The notes below the pieces were generated by a model. It did not search any database, had not been told where the DNA came from, and saw nothing but the letters and a program-made list of their open reading frames with translations. The position numbers and the translations under genes are program-made. A DNA stretch of 64,000 nt from Sphingobacterium tenebrionis. GTDB lineage: Bacteria > Bacteroidota > Bacteroidia > Sphingobacteriales > Sphingobacteriaceae. Location of the stretch: NCBI RefSeq assembly GCF_037126265.1, contig NZ_JAYLLN010000005.1, positions 90,413 to 154,412 of the forward strand, read 5' to 3'. Below are positions 17,092-26,149 of this stretch, one piece after another (the stretch's first letter is position 1; each line of letters opens with the position of its first letter).

Positions 17092-19554
17092 ATGCTTAAC
17101 AAATTGATGGCTTTGGCTTTTACCTGCCTACTTGCTATTAACTGTCTTGCCCAAACAATGCTCTCGATTAAAGTGACCGACGAGCAGAACAAACCTTTGG
17201 CTTTCGCCACAGTTAGCCTTGATGAAAAATCCCAAAAAACCAACAAAGATGGGATTGCCGTATTTCAGGACCTCAGTAACAAAGCTTATGCTCTTAAAGT
17301 AAGCTACTTAGGTTTTGAACAGATCATTGGAAGTGTTAACCCACAGAACAGCAATTCCTTACACTTAACCATGAAGCCAACGGCCTATCAAACGGAGGAG
17401 ATCTATATCTCCGCGACAAGAGCCAAGGATAACGCGGCTACTACCTTTAAAAACATTGGTAAGGAAGAAATTCGGAGGAAGAATCTGGGCCAGGATATCC
17501 CCTATTTATTGGATCAGACACCGGGTGTGGTCATCGGATCTGACGCAGGGGCTGGAATCGGATATACGAATATGACCATTCGGGGATCCGATAATGAACG
17601 TATCAATGTGACCCTCAATGGCATTCCATTGAACAACTCGGAAAGTATGGGTTCCTTTTTCGTGAATCTACCTGACTTTGCTTCCAGCACACAGAGTATA
17701 CAGGTTCAGCGTGGTATAGGAACTTCCACCAATGGTGCTGGTGCATTTGGTGCCTCGTTGAATATTCAAACGGATGGATTAGAGACTACGCCATATGCGG
17801 AACTGAACAATAGCTTTGGTTCTTTCAATTCTTGGAAGAACACTTTGAAATTAGGTTCTGGTTTAATCAATGGCAAATACGCCTTCAATGCACGATTATC
17901 CCGCATCAGTTCAGATGGTTATGTGGAAAGAGCATCATCTAATCTAAAATCCTTTTATGTAGATGGAGGCATCTATACCGATCGGCATACCCTAAAAGCA
18001 ACAGTTTTTTCCGGAAAAGAAAAGACCTACCAAGCCTGGTACGGATTGCCGGAGCCTTTGTTCACGGGAAATAAGGATAGAATGGACGATTATATCGCAG
18101 CCATGGAAATCTATGACCCGATTGAAATTGCTCGTATTAAGGCAGCAGATGAAAGATACAACATTTACACCTATGATAACCAGACGGACAACTATGTGCA
18201 GACGCATAGCCATCTGCAGTACAGCTTCCGCATGAATGATAAAACAAGTTTAAATGCAGGTTTGCATTATACACGAGGGGCTGGATATTATGAAGAATAT
18301 CGAATAGACGACAAGTTTGAAAGTTATGGCCTTCCAGCTGTTAATATCAATGGAGAAATCAAGAAAAAATCGGATATTATCCGGCAGCGGTGGTTGGATA
18401 ATCACTTCTATGGTTTTACCTATGCTTTGCAGCATAAATGGAACGAAAACATCAATCTGACATTAGGAGGTGCTTATAACCAATATATTGGCGGACATTT
18501 TGGAGAGGTTTTGTGGAGTAAATTCAATGCGGGCATTCAGCCATACCATCGCTATTATTATAATGAAGCACATAAGAACGACTTCAACATCTACGCAAAA
18601 GCGGATATCAAACAGGATGATTGGATCTTCAACATCGATCTTCAATATAGAAACATATTCTATAAGGCTGAAGGGGATGACAACAAGATCAAGAATCTAA
18701 ATTTCAGGGACAATCTCAACTTCTTCAATCCGAAAGCAGGGATCACCTATCTACTGAACGAAAATGCAAATATCTATGCTTCCTATGCTTATGCCAGCAA
18801 AGAGCCAGTTCGTAAGGATTATGTGGAAAATCCGCTCAATATGTTCCCGAAGCCTGAAAAAATGCAAAATGTGGAAGCTGGCTATCGGCATCGCGCTAGT
18901 GATTTCAATTTGGGAGTGAATGTATATGCGATGCTGTACAAAGATCAATTGATTCCAACTGGTAGAATCAATGATGTTGGCGAGGCTATTCGTCAAAATG
19001 TGGATGAAAGTTATCGAATCGGCGTGGAATTGGATGCAGGATGGAACATCACAGAGCAGTTTAATTGGTCGGCTACTGCAGCATTAAGCCAGAATAAGAT
19101 CAAAAACTTCACAGAAATCTTAAGTGTTTATGATAATAATACCAATTGGGGTTATGTGGGTGAGAAGGAGATTTTTTATAAAGGTACCAATATCGCTAAA
19201 TCACCTTCGGCGGTGTTATCCAATAATTTCACATACAAGCCAACAGAAAGTCTTTCCTTCAGCCTTTTAAGCAAATACATCTCAAGAATCTACTTGGATA
19301 ACAGTAGCGCATTGGAACGAAGTATCAAAGCATCCTTTGTCAACAACATCCAAGGAACTTATACATTCTCTGCATTTGGCATCAAGAGAATAGACCTGAA
19401 TGCCACTGTATTCAATATCCTGAACGCCAAATACACTACTACAGGCTATACTTGGGGTCAATATTTCCAGGACACCAACAGCAGAGATTACTATAACTTC
19501 TACTACCCTCAAGCTGGTACGAATTTTATGATCGGACTTGGATTGAGTATTTAG
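17092..19554 (+). CDS. TonB-dependent outer-membrane receptor, probable thiamin(-phosphate) importer
   Basis: Residues 1-21 from the ATG at 17092 form a signal peptide (MLNKLMALAFTCLLA...). A carboxypeptidase-regulatory-like domain (about 22-100), a plug domain (DNERINVTLNGIPLNNSES and ARAKDNAATTFKNI near 110-220) and a monomeric receptor-type barrel ending NFMIGLGLSI follow; total 820 residues. There is no SusD partner. An in-frame upstream ATG at 17044 would fall inside the riboswitch expression platform and add residues before the signal, so I reject it. Control by a TPP riboswitch strongly suggests uptake of thiamin or its phosphates. The stop codon lies in a GAGTATTTAG repeat unit. Confidence 0.9.
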   Translation: MLNKLMALAFTCLLAINCLAQTMLSIKVTDEQNKPLAFATVSLDEKSQKTNKDGIAVFQDLSNKAYALKVSYLGFEQIIGSVNPQNSNSLHLTMKPTAYQTEEIYISATRAKDNAATTFKNIGKEEIRRKNLGQDIPYLLDQTPGVVIGSDAGAGIGYTNMTIRGSDNERINVTLNGIPLNNSESMGSFFVNLPDFASSTQSIQVQRGIGTSTNGAGAFGASLNIQTDGLETTPYAELNNSFGSFNSWKNTLKLGSGLINGKYAFNARLSRISSDGYVERASSNLKSFYVDGGIYTDRHTLKATVFSGKEKTYQAWYGLPEPLFTGNKDRMDDYIAAMEIYDPIEIARIKAADERYNIYTYDNQTDNYVQTHSHLQYSFRMNDKTSLNAGLHYTRGAGYYEEYRIDDKFESYGLPAVNINGEIKKKSDIIRQRWLDNHFYGFTYALQHKWNENINLTLGGAYNQYIGGHFGEVLWSKFNAGIQPYHRYYYNEAHKNDFNIYAKADIKQDDWIFNIDLQYRNIFYKAEGDDNKIKNLNFRDNLNFFNPKAGITYLLNENANIYASYAYASKEPVRKDYVENPLNMFPKPEKMQNVEAGYRHRASDFNLGVNVYAMLYKDQLIPTGRINDVGEAIRQNVDESYRIGVELDAGWNITEQFNWSATAALSQNKIKNFTEILSVYDNNTNWGYVGEKEIFYKGTNIAKSPSAVLSNNFTYKPTESLSFSLLSKYISRIYLDNSSALERSIKASFVNNIQGTYTFSAFGIKRIDLNATVFNILNAKYTTTGYTWGQYFQDTNSRDYYNFYYPQAGTNFMIGLGLSI

Positions 19555-19664
19555 CTCTTGTTTTGAGTATTTAGTATTTAGACCTATATTTACAAACCAT
19601 GGAATTGGTAGACTAATAGCAGACCATAGGTCTAAATACTAAATACTTTATACTAAATACTAAT
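19555..19664. repeat. 21-bp perfect inverted repeat built of ATTTAGT units
   Basis: The left arm (19567-19587, GTATTTAGTATTTAGACC then TAT) and right arm (19626-19646) are exact reverse complements over 21 bp, separated by 38 nt. The right side continues with TACTAAATACTAA. The same GAGTATTTAG unit also contains the stop codon of the preceding receptor gene and recurs at 49621-49636. It could act as a terminator or be a decayed repetitive element. Confidence 0.8.
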
Positions 19665-20123
19665 ATGAGGTGTGTAATTCAACGTGTAACGCAAGCGTAC
19701 TGCACAGTAGATAATATTATAACAAGCCAAATTGATCTGGGTCTTTTGGTTTTGTTGGGTGTGGAAGAAGAGGATAGCCAAGAGGACATCCAATGGTTGG
19801 GACAGAAATTGGTTAATCTAAGAATATTTTCGGATGAGAATGGTTTGATGAATAAGTCTGTTCAGGATGTGCAGGGGAATATATTATTGATTTCTCAATT
19901 TACGCTATTTGCACAGACCAAAAAAGGGAATAGACCTTCGTTTATTCGTGCTGGGAAACCTGATATGGCAAAACCGATGTATGAGGAGATGGGAAAATTG
20001 TTGAGTCAGCTTTTAGGGAAAGAGGTGCAGATGGGCGTGTTTGGAGGGGATATGAAAATAGACCTTTGTAATGATGGTCCAGTAACTATTATCATGAATA
20101 CGAAGGATAAGGACAATTTTTAA
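19665..20123 (+). CDS. dtd: D-aminoacyl-tRNA deacylase (D-Tyr-tRNA deacylase)
   Basis: Dtd hydrolyses D-amino acids mischarged on tRNA. The 152-residue protein has the normal length, starts MRCVIQRVTQA, and carries both active-site motifs: SQFTLFAQTKKGNRPSF (about 77-93) and NDGPVTIIMN near the C-terminus (the family Gly-cis-Pro motif). It lies just after the 21-bp inverted repeat and before the MazG-like gene, which has its own candidate promoters. Confidence 0.96.
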   Translation: MRCVIQRVTQAYCTVDNIITSQIDLGLLVLLGVEEEDSQEDIQWLGQKLVNLRIFSDENGLMNKSVQDVQGNILLISQFTLFAQTKKGNRPSFIRAGKPDMAKPMYEEMGKLLSQLLGKEVQMGVFGGDMKIDLCNDGPVTIIMNTKDKDNF

Positions 20124-20172
20124 GGCCTGAGATCTCCAATTTGAATCGCAATCTTCTTTTCAACCAAATATC

Positions 20173-20201
20173 TAATTTTGATATACTAGTTTCTAATTTT
20201 G
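20173..20201 (+). promoter_or_regulatory. Two -7 boxes (TAATTTTG) in a 21-bp tandem repeat
   Basis: TAATTTTG occurs at 20173-20180 and 20194-20201, exactly 21 bp apart, inside the repeating unit TCTAATTTTGATATAC. A third partial unit (TCTAATTG) follows at 20213. The boxes precede the MazG-like ATG at 20227. No -33 element is well placed, so promoter activity is a suggestion. Confidence 0.5.
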
Positions 20202-20226
20202 ATATACAAATTTCTAATTGATTTTT

Positions 20227-20559
20227 ATGACCATAGAAGAAGCTCAAAAAACAGTAGATCAATGGATCAAAACCAATGGCATCCGTTATTTCAATGAATT
20301 AACCAACACTGCTATTCTGATGGAAGAAGTTGGGGAAGTAGCTAGGATAATGGCCAGAAAATATGGAGAGCAATCCTTTAAGAAATCAGATGAGGAAGTC
20401 AATTTAGCCGATGAGATGGCAGATGTGATGTTTGTCTTGATCTGTTTGGCAAATCAGACCGGAATTAATTTGACAGAAGCTTTGGAAAAAAACCTCCAAA
20501 AGAAGACCCTTCGTGATAGCGAAAGGCATAAAAACAATGAAAAGCTAAAAGGAGGATAG
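20227..20559 (+). CDS. MazG-like nucleotide pyrophosphohydrolase
   Basis: A 110-residue single-domain all-alpha NTP pyrophosphohydrolase. The metal-binding pattern is visible: EEVGEVARIM (ExxE) and ADEMADVMFVLICLAN (ExxD). Such proteins hydrolyse non-canonical or canonical (d)NTPs to monophosphates. A TTG at 20218 would add three residues; the ATG at 20227 (MTIEEAQKTVDQW) fits the family better. Substrate preference unknown. Confidence 0.9.
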   Translation: MTIEEAQKTVDQWIKTNGIRYFNELTNTAILMEEVGEVARIMARKYGEQSFKKSDEEVNLADEMADVMFVLICLANQTGINLTEALEKNLQKKTLRDSERHKNNEKLKGG

Positions 20560-20856
20560 CTCCATTGCATTTATTCCTCATGAAAAGGGGCTGTCTAAAA
20601 AGGTCTCTTAAAAAAGAACCCCGTCATTAAAATTTAATCTTAGGTTAGCTTCGAAGATAAACCATACTGAAAGTATACTAAAAGTATGTAAAATTTATGC
20701 TTTACATACTTCCTCTATACTTTAAACCCGCTTTAACTCTACTTAAACCACGATTTTAACCCTAATTCAAACATATTTTGAATACACAACATGGATACTG
20801 GGTACAGAAAATGGAATATATAGGTTTAGAAGATGCCTTTTTTTATAAAGATTAAG
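20560..20856. other. Intergenic region with mobile-element-like end and a 139-bp repeat copy
   Basis: The space between convergent genes holds GGGGCTGTCTAAAAAGG at 20587-20603, resembling an insertion-sequence or MITE terminus and sharing a 12-mer with 28460-28471, and the repeat annotated at 20644-20782. No gene is seen. Confidence 0.6.
20644..20782. repeat. 139-bp dispersed repeat, copy A
   Basis: This stretch aligns along its whole length with 54837-54975, by eye about 80 % identical, both exactly 139 bp from GTTAGCTTCG to ATATTTTGAA. Both contain the hairpin AGTATGTAAA / TTTACATACT with an 8-nt loop (A: ATTTATGC; B: ATGTATGC). No coding frame is shared. It may be a small mobile element or a structured RNA. 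Confidence 0.8.
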
Positions 20857-21615
20857 CTATTTGAAAGTGATTTCAGCTACCAATGGTAAGTGGTCAGAAG
20901 CATATGTTTCATTGATGGTGGTATAGCTCTTCCACTCAAATTCACGGTTCTTTAAGACCATGATATAATCAATTTCACTTTTAGGATTCACCACTGGAAT
21001 AGTAGGTTTATTCGTGCTGGTATTGCGCACAAAATATTCTTCCAAGATCTTAATAGGTTTGGAATCGGGTCTCGCATTCAGATCTCCTACCAAAATCAAT
21101 GGTTTACTGTACAGTTCGCCTAATTCATTGATGAATGTTGCTTGCGCAATTCTGTTTTCCTCTTTTAAATCCAAATGGGTATTGGCCAAAGAAATAGTCT
21201 TACCATCAGGAAGCTGTACATCTACAATCGCTAATGATCGGTTTTCACTTGCTACGGGCATTGGAAGATCGTACCTTCTTTTTCCAATAATCTTATGTTT
21301 AGATAAAATCAAAACTCCGTAATATCCTTTTTCCAAATTGATACCCTTAGAAAAAAAGTATTCCATTCCCGTCATTTCAGCCAACTTCTCCGCCTGATTG
21401 ATCATCTCTGATCTGGAAACGTTGATATCCACTTCTTGAATCCCTACAACATCGGTTTTTGCTTCATTGATTACTTTAGCAATGGCTTCCATATCGATAA
21501 CATTGGGTTTGGAAGGTGGATTCGCATGATGGATATTATAGGTTAGAATTCTAACTGTTTGGGCTTGCAATACCATCGAGAAACATAACGATAAAAAAAG
21601 AATGAAATAGCGCAT
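20857..21615 (-). CDS. Secreted endonuclease/exonuclease/phosphatase-family hydrolase
   Basis: A 252-residue protein with a signal peptide (1-18, ending LQAQ) and the EEP metal-dependent phosphoesterase fold. Motifs: LTYNIHH, GIQEVD (metal Glu), SLANTHLDL, LVGDLNARPDS and the C-terminal SDHLPLVAEI with the catalytic His. Family members cleave nucleic acids, phospholipids or sugar phosphates; periplasmic location argues for a nutrient-scavenging or lipid role, but the substrate is not readable. Divergent from ggt. Confidence 0.88.
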   Translation of the reverse strand: MRYFILFLSLCFSMVLQAQTVRILTYNIHHANPPSKPNVIDMEAIAKVINEAKTDVVGIQEVDINVSRSEMINQAEKLAEMTGMEYFFSKGINLEKGYYGVLILSKHKIIGKRRYDLPMPVASENRSLAIVDVQLPDGKTISLANTHLDLKEENRIAQATFINELGELYSKPLILVGDLNARPDSKPIKILEEYFVRNTSTNKPTIPVVNPKSEIDYIMVLKNREFEWKSYTTINETYASDHLPLVAEITFK

Positions 21616-21681
21616 AAAATAATTTTTTGAATGAAGTTAATTATATTCCCCTAATAATTCCAATTTATTATCTTTATCCTC

Positions 21682-23376
21682 ATGAAAAAACCGAATTTAC
21701 TCTATATCCTTTGTTTATTTTTATTTCTAGGATCATGTTCTGTCAATCAACAAACAGGTTCTGAAGTCAATGAATTCGCAAATGCGGCTGTGGTGACTGC
21801 TAACCCAATAGCTTCACAGGTAGGGGTGGATATTTTAAGAAAAGGAGGAAATGCTGTGGATGCGGCCATTGCAGTAAAGTTTGCCTTAGCAGTGGTCTAC
21901 CCCAATGCAGGGAATTTAGGTGGAGGAGGTTTTATGGTCTATCGTGGAAAAGATGGGTCGGTTGCTTCCTTGGATTTCCGGGAAAAAGCACCAGCTTCGG
22001 CATCCCGAGACATGTACCTCGACAAAGAAGGCAATCCAATAACCGATTTGAGCTTATATGGGCAACTAGCTTCTGGTGTACCGGGTTCGGTAGCAGGAAT
22101 GGATGAAGCGTTTAAAAAATATGGTTCATTGAAGTGGCAAGAATTGATTCAGCCAGCGATAGAACTTGCCGAAAAGGGCTTCAAGATCACGGAACAACAG
22201 GCAGGAGAATTCAATAGATATAAAGAACGATTTACCCGTTTGAATCCAAAAGGCGCTGCCATCATCAAAGAGCAAACTTGGAAAGCGGGCGATCTTTTTG
22301 TACAGCAAGATTTAGCGGAAACATTAAAACGAATTGCGGCACAAGCACGCGATGGGTTTTATAAGGGTAAAACAGCAGATCTGATCGTGGAGGAAATGAA
22401 GAGTGGGAATGGCATCATCACACATCAAGATTTAGCCGATTACCAAGCGATTTGGCGTAATCCAATTGTAGGGACTTATAAAAACTACAAGGTGATATCC
22501 ATGCCGCCGCCATCTTCTGGTGGTGTGGCATTAATGGCCTTGCTGCAATCTGTGGAGAAATATCCTCTGTCAAAATGGGGTTTTCAACACGATAGTACGG
22601 TGCGCGCTATGGTGGAAGCGGAACGAAGAGTTTATGCGGATAGGGCAACTCATTTGGGAGATCCTGATTTTTATAAAGTACCGGTAGAATTCTTGAACGA
22701 TGCAAAATTCAATCAAGATCGCATGGCGAAAGTAAGTCTTTCAAAAGCTACTCCTAGTGATTTGATCAAAGCGGCTAAATTTCCGGGATATGAATCCGAA
22801 GAAACCACGCATTATAGCATTGTGGACAAGGACGGAAATGCAGTTTCCTTAACCACCACCATTAATGGTTCCTATGGATCTTGCGTATGGGTGGCAGGTG
22901 CAGGTTTTCTGCTGAACAATGAAATGGATGATTTTTCTGTTAAACCTGGATCGCCAAATATGTATGGGTTATTGGGAGGAAAAGCGAACGCCATTGAGCC
23001 TGGAAAAAGGATGTTAAGCGCCATGACCCCAACTATTATTGAGGAAAATGGAAAATTGAAGATGGTTGTTGGTACGCCTGGGGGATCGACAATTATAACC
23101 TCTGTTTTTCAGACTATTTTAAATGTGCTGGAATTTGATATGACGGCGCAGGAATCTGTAAGTGCAGCAAGATTTCATCATCAATGGAGACCTGATGTTA
23201 TTGATGTGGAAGCAAAAGCGATTGATTCATTAACAAGGGTTAGCTTGACAAAGGATGGGTATAAGCTAAATAAAAGGGGTGCTATCGGAAGGGTGGAGAA
23301 CATTGTTATTTTACCGAATGGCAAGAAACAGACAGGTGCTGATCCACGTGGAGATGATAAAGCGGCAGGGTATTAG
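21682..23376 (+). CDS. ggt: Gamma-glutamyltransferase (lipoprotein form)
   Basis: The enzyme cleaves or transfers the gamma-glutamyl group of glutathione and similar compounds in the periplasm. The 564-residue precursor has a lipoprotein signal (LFLFLGSCSVNQQ) instead of the usual simple signal peptide. Motifs: NLGGGGFMVYRG, LDFREKAPASASRDMY, MPPPSSGG, and the self-processing site ETTHYSIVDKDGNAVSLT, in which Thr375 would become the N-terminal nucleophile of the small subunit. The GGKANAIEPGKRMLSAMTPT segment is also typical. It ends just before a palindromic repeat. Confidence 0.95.
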   Translation: MKKPNLLYILCLFLFLGSCSVNQQTGSEVNEFANAAVVTANPIASQVGVDILRKGGNAVDAAIAVKFALAVVYPNAGNLGGGGFMVYRGKDGSVASLDFREKAPASASRDMYLDKEGNPITDLSLYGQLASGVPGSVAGMDEAFKKYGSLKWQELIQPAIELAEKGFKITEQQAGEFNRYKERFTRLNPKGAAIIKEQTWKAGDLFVQQDLAETLKRIAAQARDGFYKGKTADLIVEEMKSGNGIITHQDLADYQAIWRNPIVGTYKNYKVISMPPPSSGGVALMALLQSVEKYPLSKWGFQHDSTVRAMVEAERRVYADRATHLGDPDFYKVPVEFLNDAKFNQDRMAKVSLSKATPSDLIKAAKFPGYESEETTHYSIVDKDGNAVSLTTTINGSYGSCVWVAGAGFLLNNEMDDFSVKPGSPNMYGLLGGKANAIEPGKRMLSAMTPTIIEENGKLKMVVGTPGGSTIITSVFQTILNVLEFDMTAQESVSAARFHHQWRPDVIDVEAKAIDSLTRVSLTKDGYKLNKRGAIGRVENIVILPNGKKQTGADPRGDDKAAGY

Positions 23377-23387
23377 GTTTCTATAAG

Positions 23388-23495
23388 CGTCATTGCTAGG
23401 AGGCACGACGAAGCAATCTTTACACTAGTCGTAAGATTGCTTCGTTCCTCGCAATGACGTGACGCGCCGCAATGACGTGAAGCCTCGCAATGCCA
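23388..23495. repeat. Palindromic dispersed repeat, second copy
   Basis: Left arm CGTCATTGCTAGGAGG plus CGACGAAGCAATCTT (23388-23420), right arm AAGATTGCTTCGT plus CCTCGCAATGACG (23433-23459), then trailing GCAATGACG-like units. It is the same family as 13595-13780 and again sits between the 3' ends of convergent genes (ggt and rmuC). Confidence 0.85.
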
Positions 23496-23503
23496 GATTG
23501 AAA

Positions 23504-24823
23504 TCACTCCAAATACTTTCCGCCAATCTGCTTATTAGTCTTAGCGCCAAGGTTTTTTAGCTGTTCAATCTTCCTAACCACATTTCCAGGTCCTTCAGCC
23601 AATTTCTTCATGGCATCTTCATGCTTATTGGAGGCCTTTTGAAGATATCCTTGGATCTGTTCCATATCATCCAAAAAACCCACAAACTTATCATATAACA
23701 ATCCCGCCTCCTTCGCTATTTCCAGCACATTTTTATTCTGTCTTTCCTGTTTCCAAACACTGGCGATCGTTCTCAGCGTAGCCAATAACGTAGAAGGACT
23801 GACAATAACCACCCTCCTATCCCAAGCATCTGAAAAAAGCTCGGGTTTTTGATTCACAGCCATGCTCAACGACGATTCTATCGGCACAAACATCAGCACA
23901 AAGTCCGGAGAATGAATTCCATAAAGACTATGGTAATCCTTAGCCGACAATTCACGGATATGGATTTCCAAGGATGACACATGCTGTTTTAAAGCAATAA
24001 TCCTATCCTCCTCCGTATCTGCATTTACCGCGCGCTCGTAGGCCACCATGGATAATTTAGCATCTACTACCAAATGTTTCTCATCCGGTAGGAAAATGAT
24101 CGCATCAGGTTGTAACCTCTTCCCCCCTATTTCCTGCAAAGAGGCCTGCAATTTATACTCCTGATCCTTGATCAAACCTGAACGTTCCAGAACTCGTTCT
24201 AAAATGATCTCCCCCCAATTGCCCTGCTTTTTATTATCCCCCTTCAATGCCTTGGCCAAATTGTTGGCTTCCTCACGAATCTGCACACTTTGCTGCATCA
24301 ATTGCTCCACAACCCCTTTCAGCACATGCCTCTCCGCAGATTCTTGTTGATAGCTCTTGGCAACCTGCTCCTCAAATGATTTTATCTTTTCCTTTAACGG
24401 ATTCAGCAACAAATTCATCTGCTCTTGGTTATGTTGCGTGAATCGTTGGGTCTTTTCTTCCAATATGCTGTTTGCCAATAACTGAAATTCTTTATTGAAT
24501 TGGGATTTTATAGCTTCCAGCTCCTCCTTTTGTTCCACAAATTTATCCTGTTGGGCCTGCAAATAAGCATTAGTGGCTTCCAACGTACGCTCAACACTTT
24601 GACGCGCATCCATTTCCTCCTTCCAAGAAATATTAACCCGTTCCCAATCCTGCTTCAACAACAGCTCCCGCTCGCCTGACTTGGCATGAGCAATCTGCAT
24701 TTCCTGAAATTGTTTTTTCAGATCTTCATGCTGTTCAAAAGATATGGATTTTGAATTCCGGACAAAAAGCCAAATACAAATCACCACCAATATGATCAGG
24801 ACAATTGGATAAAGAATTTCCAT
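23504..24823 (-). CDS. rmuC: DNA recombination protein RmuC
   Basis: RmuC proteins limit recombination between inverted repeats and are predicted nuclease-like. The 439-residue protein has one N-terminal membrane segment (about 4-22, YPIVLIILVVICIWLFV), a long coiled coil (about 30-190) and the RmuC domain with GNWGEIILERVLERSGL, LQPDAIIFLPDEKHLVVDAKLSM and SPDFVLMFVPIESS. Length and domain order match the family. Whether it has nuclease activity here is unknown. Confidence 0.92.
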   Translation of the reverse strand: MEILYPIVLIILVVICIWLFVRNSKSISFEQHEDLKKQFQEMQIAHAKSGERELLLKQDWERVNISWKEEMDARQSVERTLEATNAYLQAQQDKFVEQKEELEAIKSQFNKEFQLLANSILEEKTQRFTQHNQEQMNLLLNPLKEKIKSFEEQVAKSYQQESAERHVLKGVVEQLMQQSVQIREEANNLAKALKGDNKKQGNWGEIILERVLERSGLIKDQEYKLQASLQEIGGKRLQPDAIIFLPDEKHLVVDAKLSMVAYERAVNADTEEDRIIALKQHVSSLEIHIRELSAKDYHSLYGIHSPDFVLMFVPIESSLSMAVNQKPELFSDAWDRRVVIVSPSTLLATLRTIASVWKQERQNKNVLEIAKEAGLLYDKFVGFLDDMEQIQGYLQKASNKHEDAMKKLAEGPGNVVRKIEQLKNLGAKTNKQIGGKYLE

Positions 24824-24850
24824 GAAAGAATAAATTAAACTTATGATTTA

Positions 24851-26038
24851 TTATTGCAGCTTCTGATGGGTTTTCCACCAAAGATCAGGCATTTCCCCTG
24901 AAACCGCCATCTGGTAATCCTCATACCTACAAGGCACCAGGTAAAACCGTTCATTAACTGATTTTGAACCAAAATAAGGCACCTGCATCCACCAACGATC
25001 CGACTTCTTGCTCTTCACAAACACCAATTCATAGTCATCAGCCTCCAAGGTCGTGCGATAGATGATATAGTTTGATTTTGGATACATTGGCGCATCTTTC
25101 TTGCGGCTATAATACCCATCTACGAAACACCAGATCATCTGTGCAATCAGCATGGCTGTCTGCCCCATAGGATCGAAGGTTGGATTATACTCATAGATCC
25201 CGAAAGAAGTACATTTATCAGACATCCCAGCATACCTCGCCAATTGGCAAGCCTCATCCCCATACAGTCCATTAGGACCAGCATTGGCATTCCCCCCAGC
25301 TTCGGAAGCACGGATAGCTCCGATATCAAAACTGATCATATCCGCTGCTCGGATAATGGGCTCTGCCTGATCCAATTTCCCTGAAAATGAACCCAAACGG
25401 ATCGCATTGAAAAACAATTTATCATACATATTGATGGACTCCTTGCTCACCAAATAAGTCTGATAGGCTATATTGCTCAGATTGAACAGGTAATCCGGCT
25501 GATGCAGAATAATATGGTTCAAATAGGTATTGGAATTCAATGGCATATTGTCCGGATTATCCTGATCCAGATCGAATTTGGAATCTATGATCCCCACATC
25601 AACACGTTGCTCTAAATTTTCATATGCCGTATACTGCGCATAGGTCAAGTCTTGCCCTCCACCGATAAGGATAGGTAGGATATCCATTTTCATCAGTTCT
25701 TCCAACAACAACCTCACAGCCACATAGGTATCCTTGATGGTCGAGCCTGCCTTCACATTCCCAAGATCAGCAATCTTAATCTTATAATCACCTTGATAGA
25801 GCTCGTAGAAATGCTTTCTCACCGCATCAGCAGCCTTTTGGGTTCCATTGTTGTTTACCGAACCTCTGCCCTCTTCCACACCGATCAGAGCGATGTGTGG
25901 GCGGCTTTCCTCTTCTTCTAAATCAGGAAAACTGTCGAGATATTTTGTGATGGTATGTCCAAATTGTGAATTATAATATTGGCTTGGATCGCCAATGCTT
26001 TCTGGCTTAATGGGTGATAAAAAATCTGCTAATGACAT
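24851..26038 (-). CDS. Arginase/formimidoylglutamase-fold protein with degenerate metal site
   Basis: The protein (395 residues from the ATG at 26038) has the ureohydrolase fold: PHIALIGVEEGRGS, ILPILIGGGQDLTYAQ, VGIIDSKFDLDQD and ADMISFDIGAIRASEAGG. In active arginases these segments read GGDHS, DAHxD and SxDxDxxDP and supply the six Mn ligands. Here the first His is Gln, the second His is Lys, and one Asp of the last motif is Gly. So it may not be an active ureohydrolase, although annotation pipelines often call such Bacteroidota proteins formimidoylglutamase. No other histidine-degradation gene is nearby. Start chosen at MSLADFLSP; an ATG at 26125 would add an unlikely 29-residue extension. 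Confidence 0.75.
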   Translation of the reverse strand: MSLADFLSPIKPESIGDPSQYYNSQFGHTITKYLDSFPDLEEEESRPHIALIGVEEGRGSVNNNGTQKAADAVRKHFYELYQGDYKIKIADLGNVKAGSTIKDTYVAVRLLLEELMKMDILPILIGGGQDLTYAQYTAYENLEQRVDVGIIDSKFDLDQDNPDNMPLNSNTYLNHIILHQPDYLFNLSNIAYQTYLVSKESINMYDKLFFNAIRLGSFSGKLDQAEPIIRAADMISFDIGAIRASEAGGNANAGPNGLYGDEACQLARYAGMSDKCTSFGIYEYNPTFDPMGQTAMLIAQMIWCFVDGYYSRKKDAPMYPKSNYIIYRTTLEADDYELVFVKSKKSDRWWMQVPYFGSKSVNERFYLVPCRYEDYQMAVSGEMPDLWWKTHQKLQ

Positions 26039-26149
26039 ATTGATCTTATAAATACTGATTTTTTCTAGGGAATATCCTATTGTATTTAGCAAATATGCAT
26101 TTATTAGCTTACTTTTGGTTAACATAATTTTTCAACAATAAGTTAGGAA

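Noticed and set aside
20587..20603. Insertion-sequence end (GGGGCTGTCTAAAAAGG)
   Set aside because: No matching opposite end or transposase is found within the intergenic space, so no element is annotated beyond the repeat note.
24851..26125. Firm functional call as formimidoylglutamase or arginase
   Set aside because: Half of the metal-ligand positions are substituted, so only the fold can be asserted.
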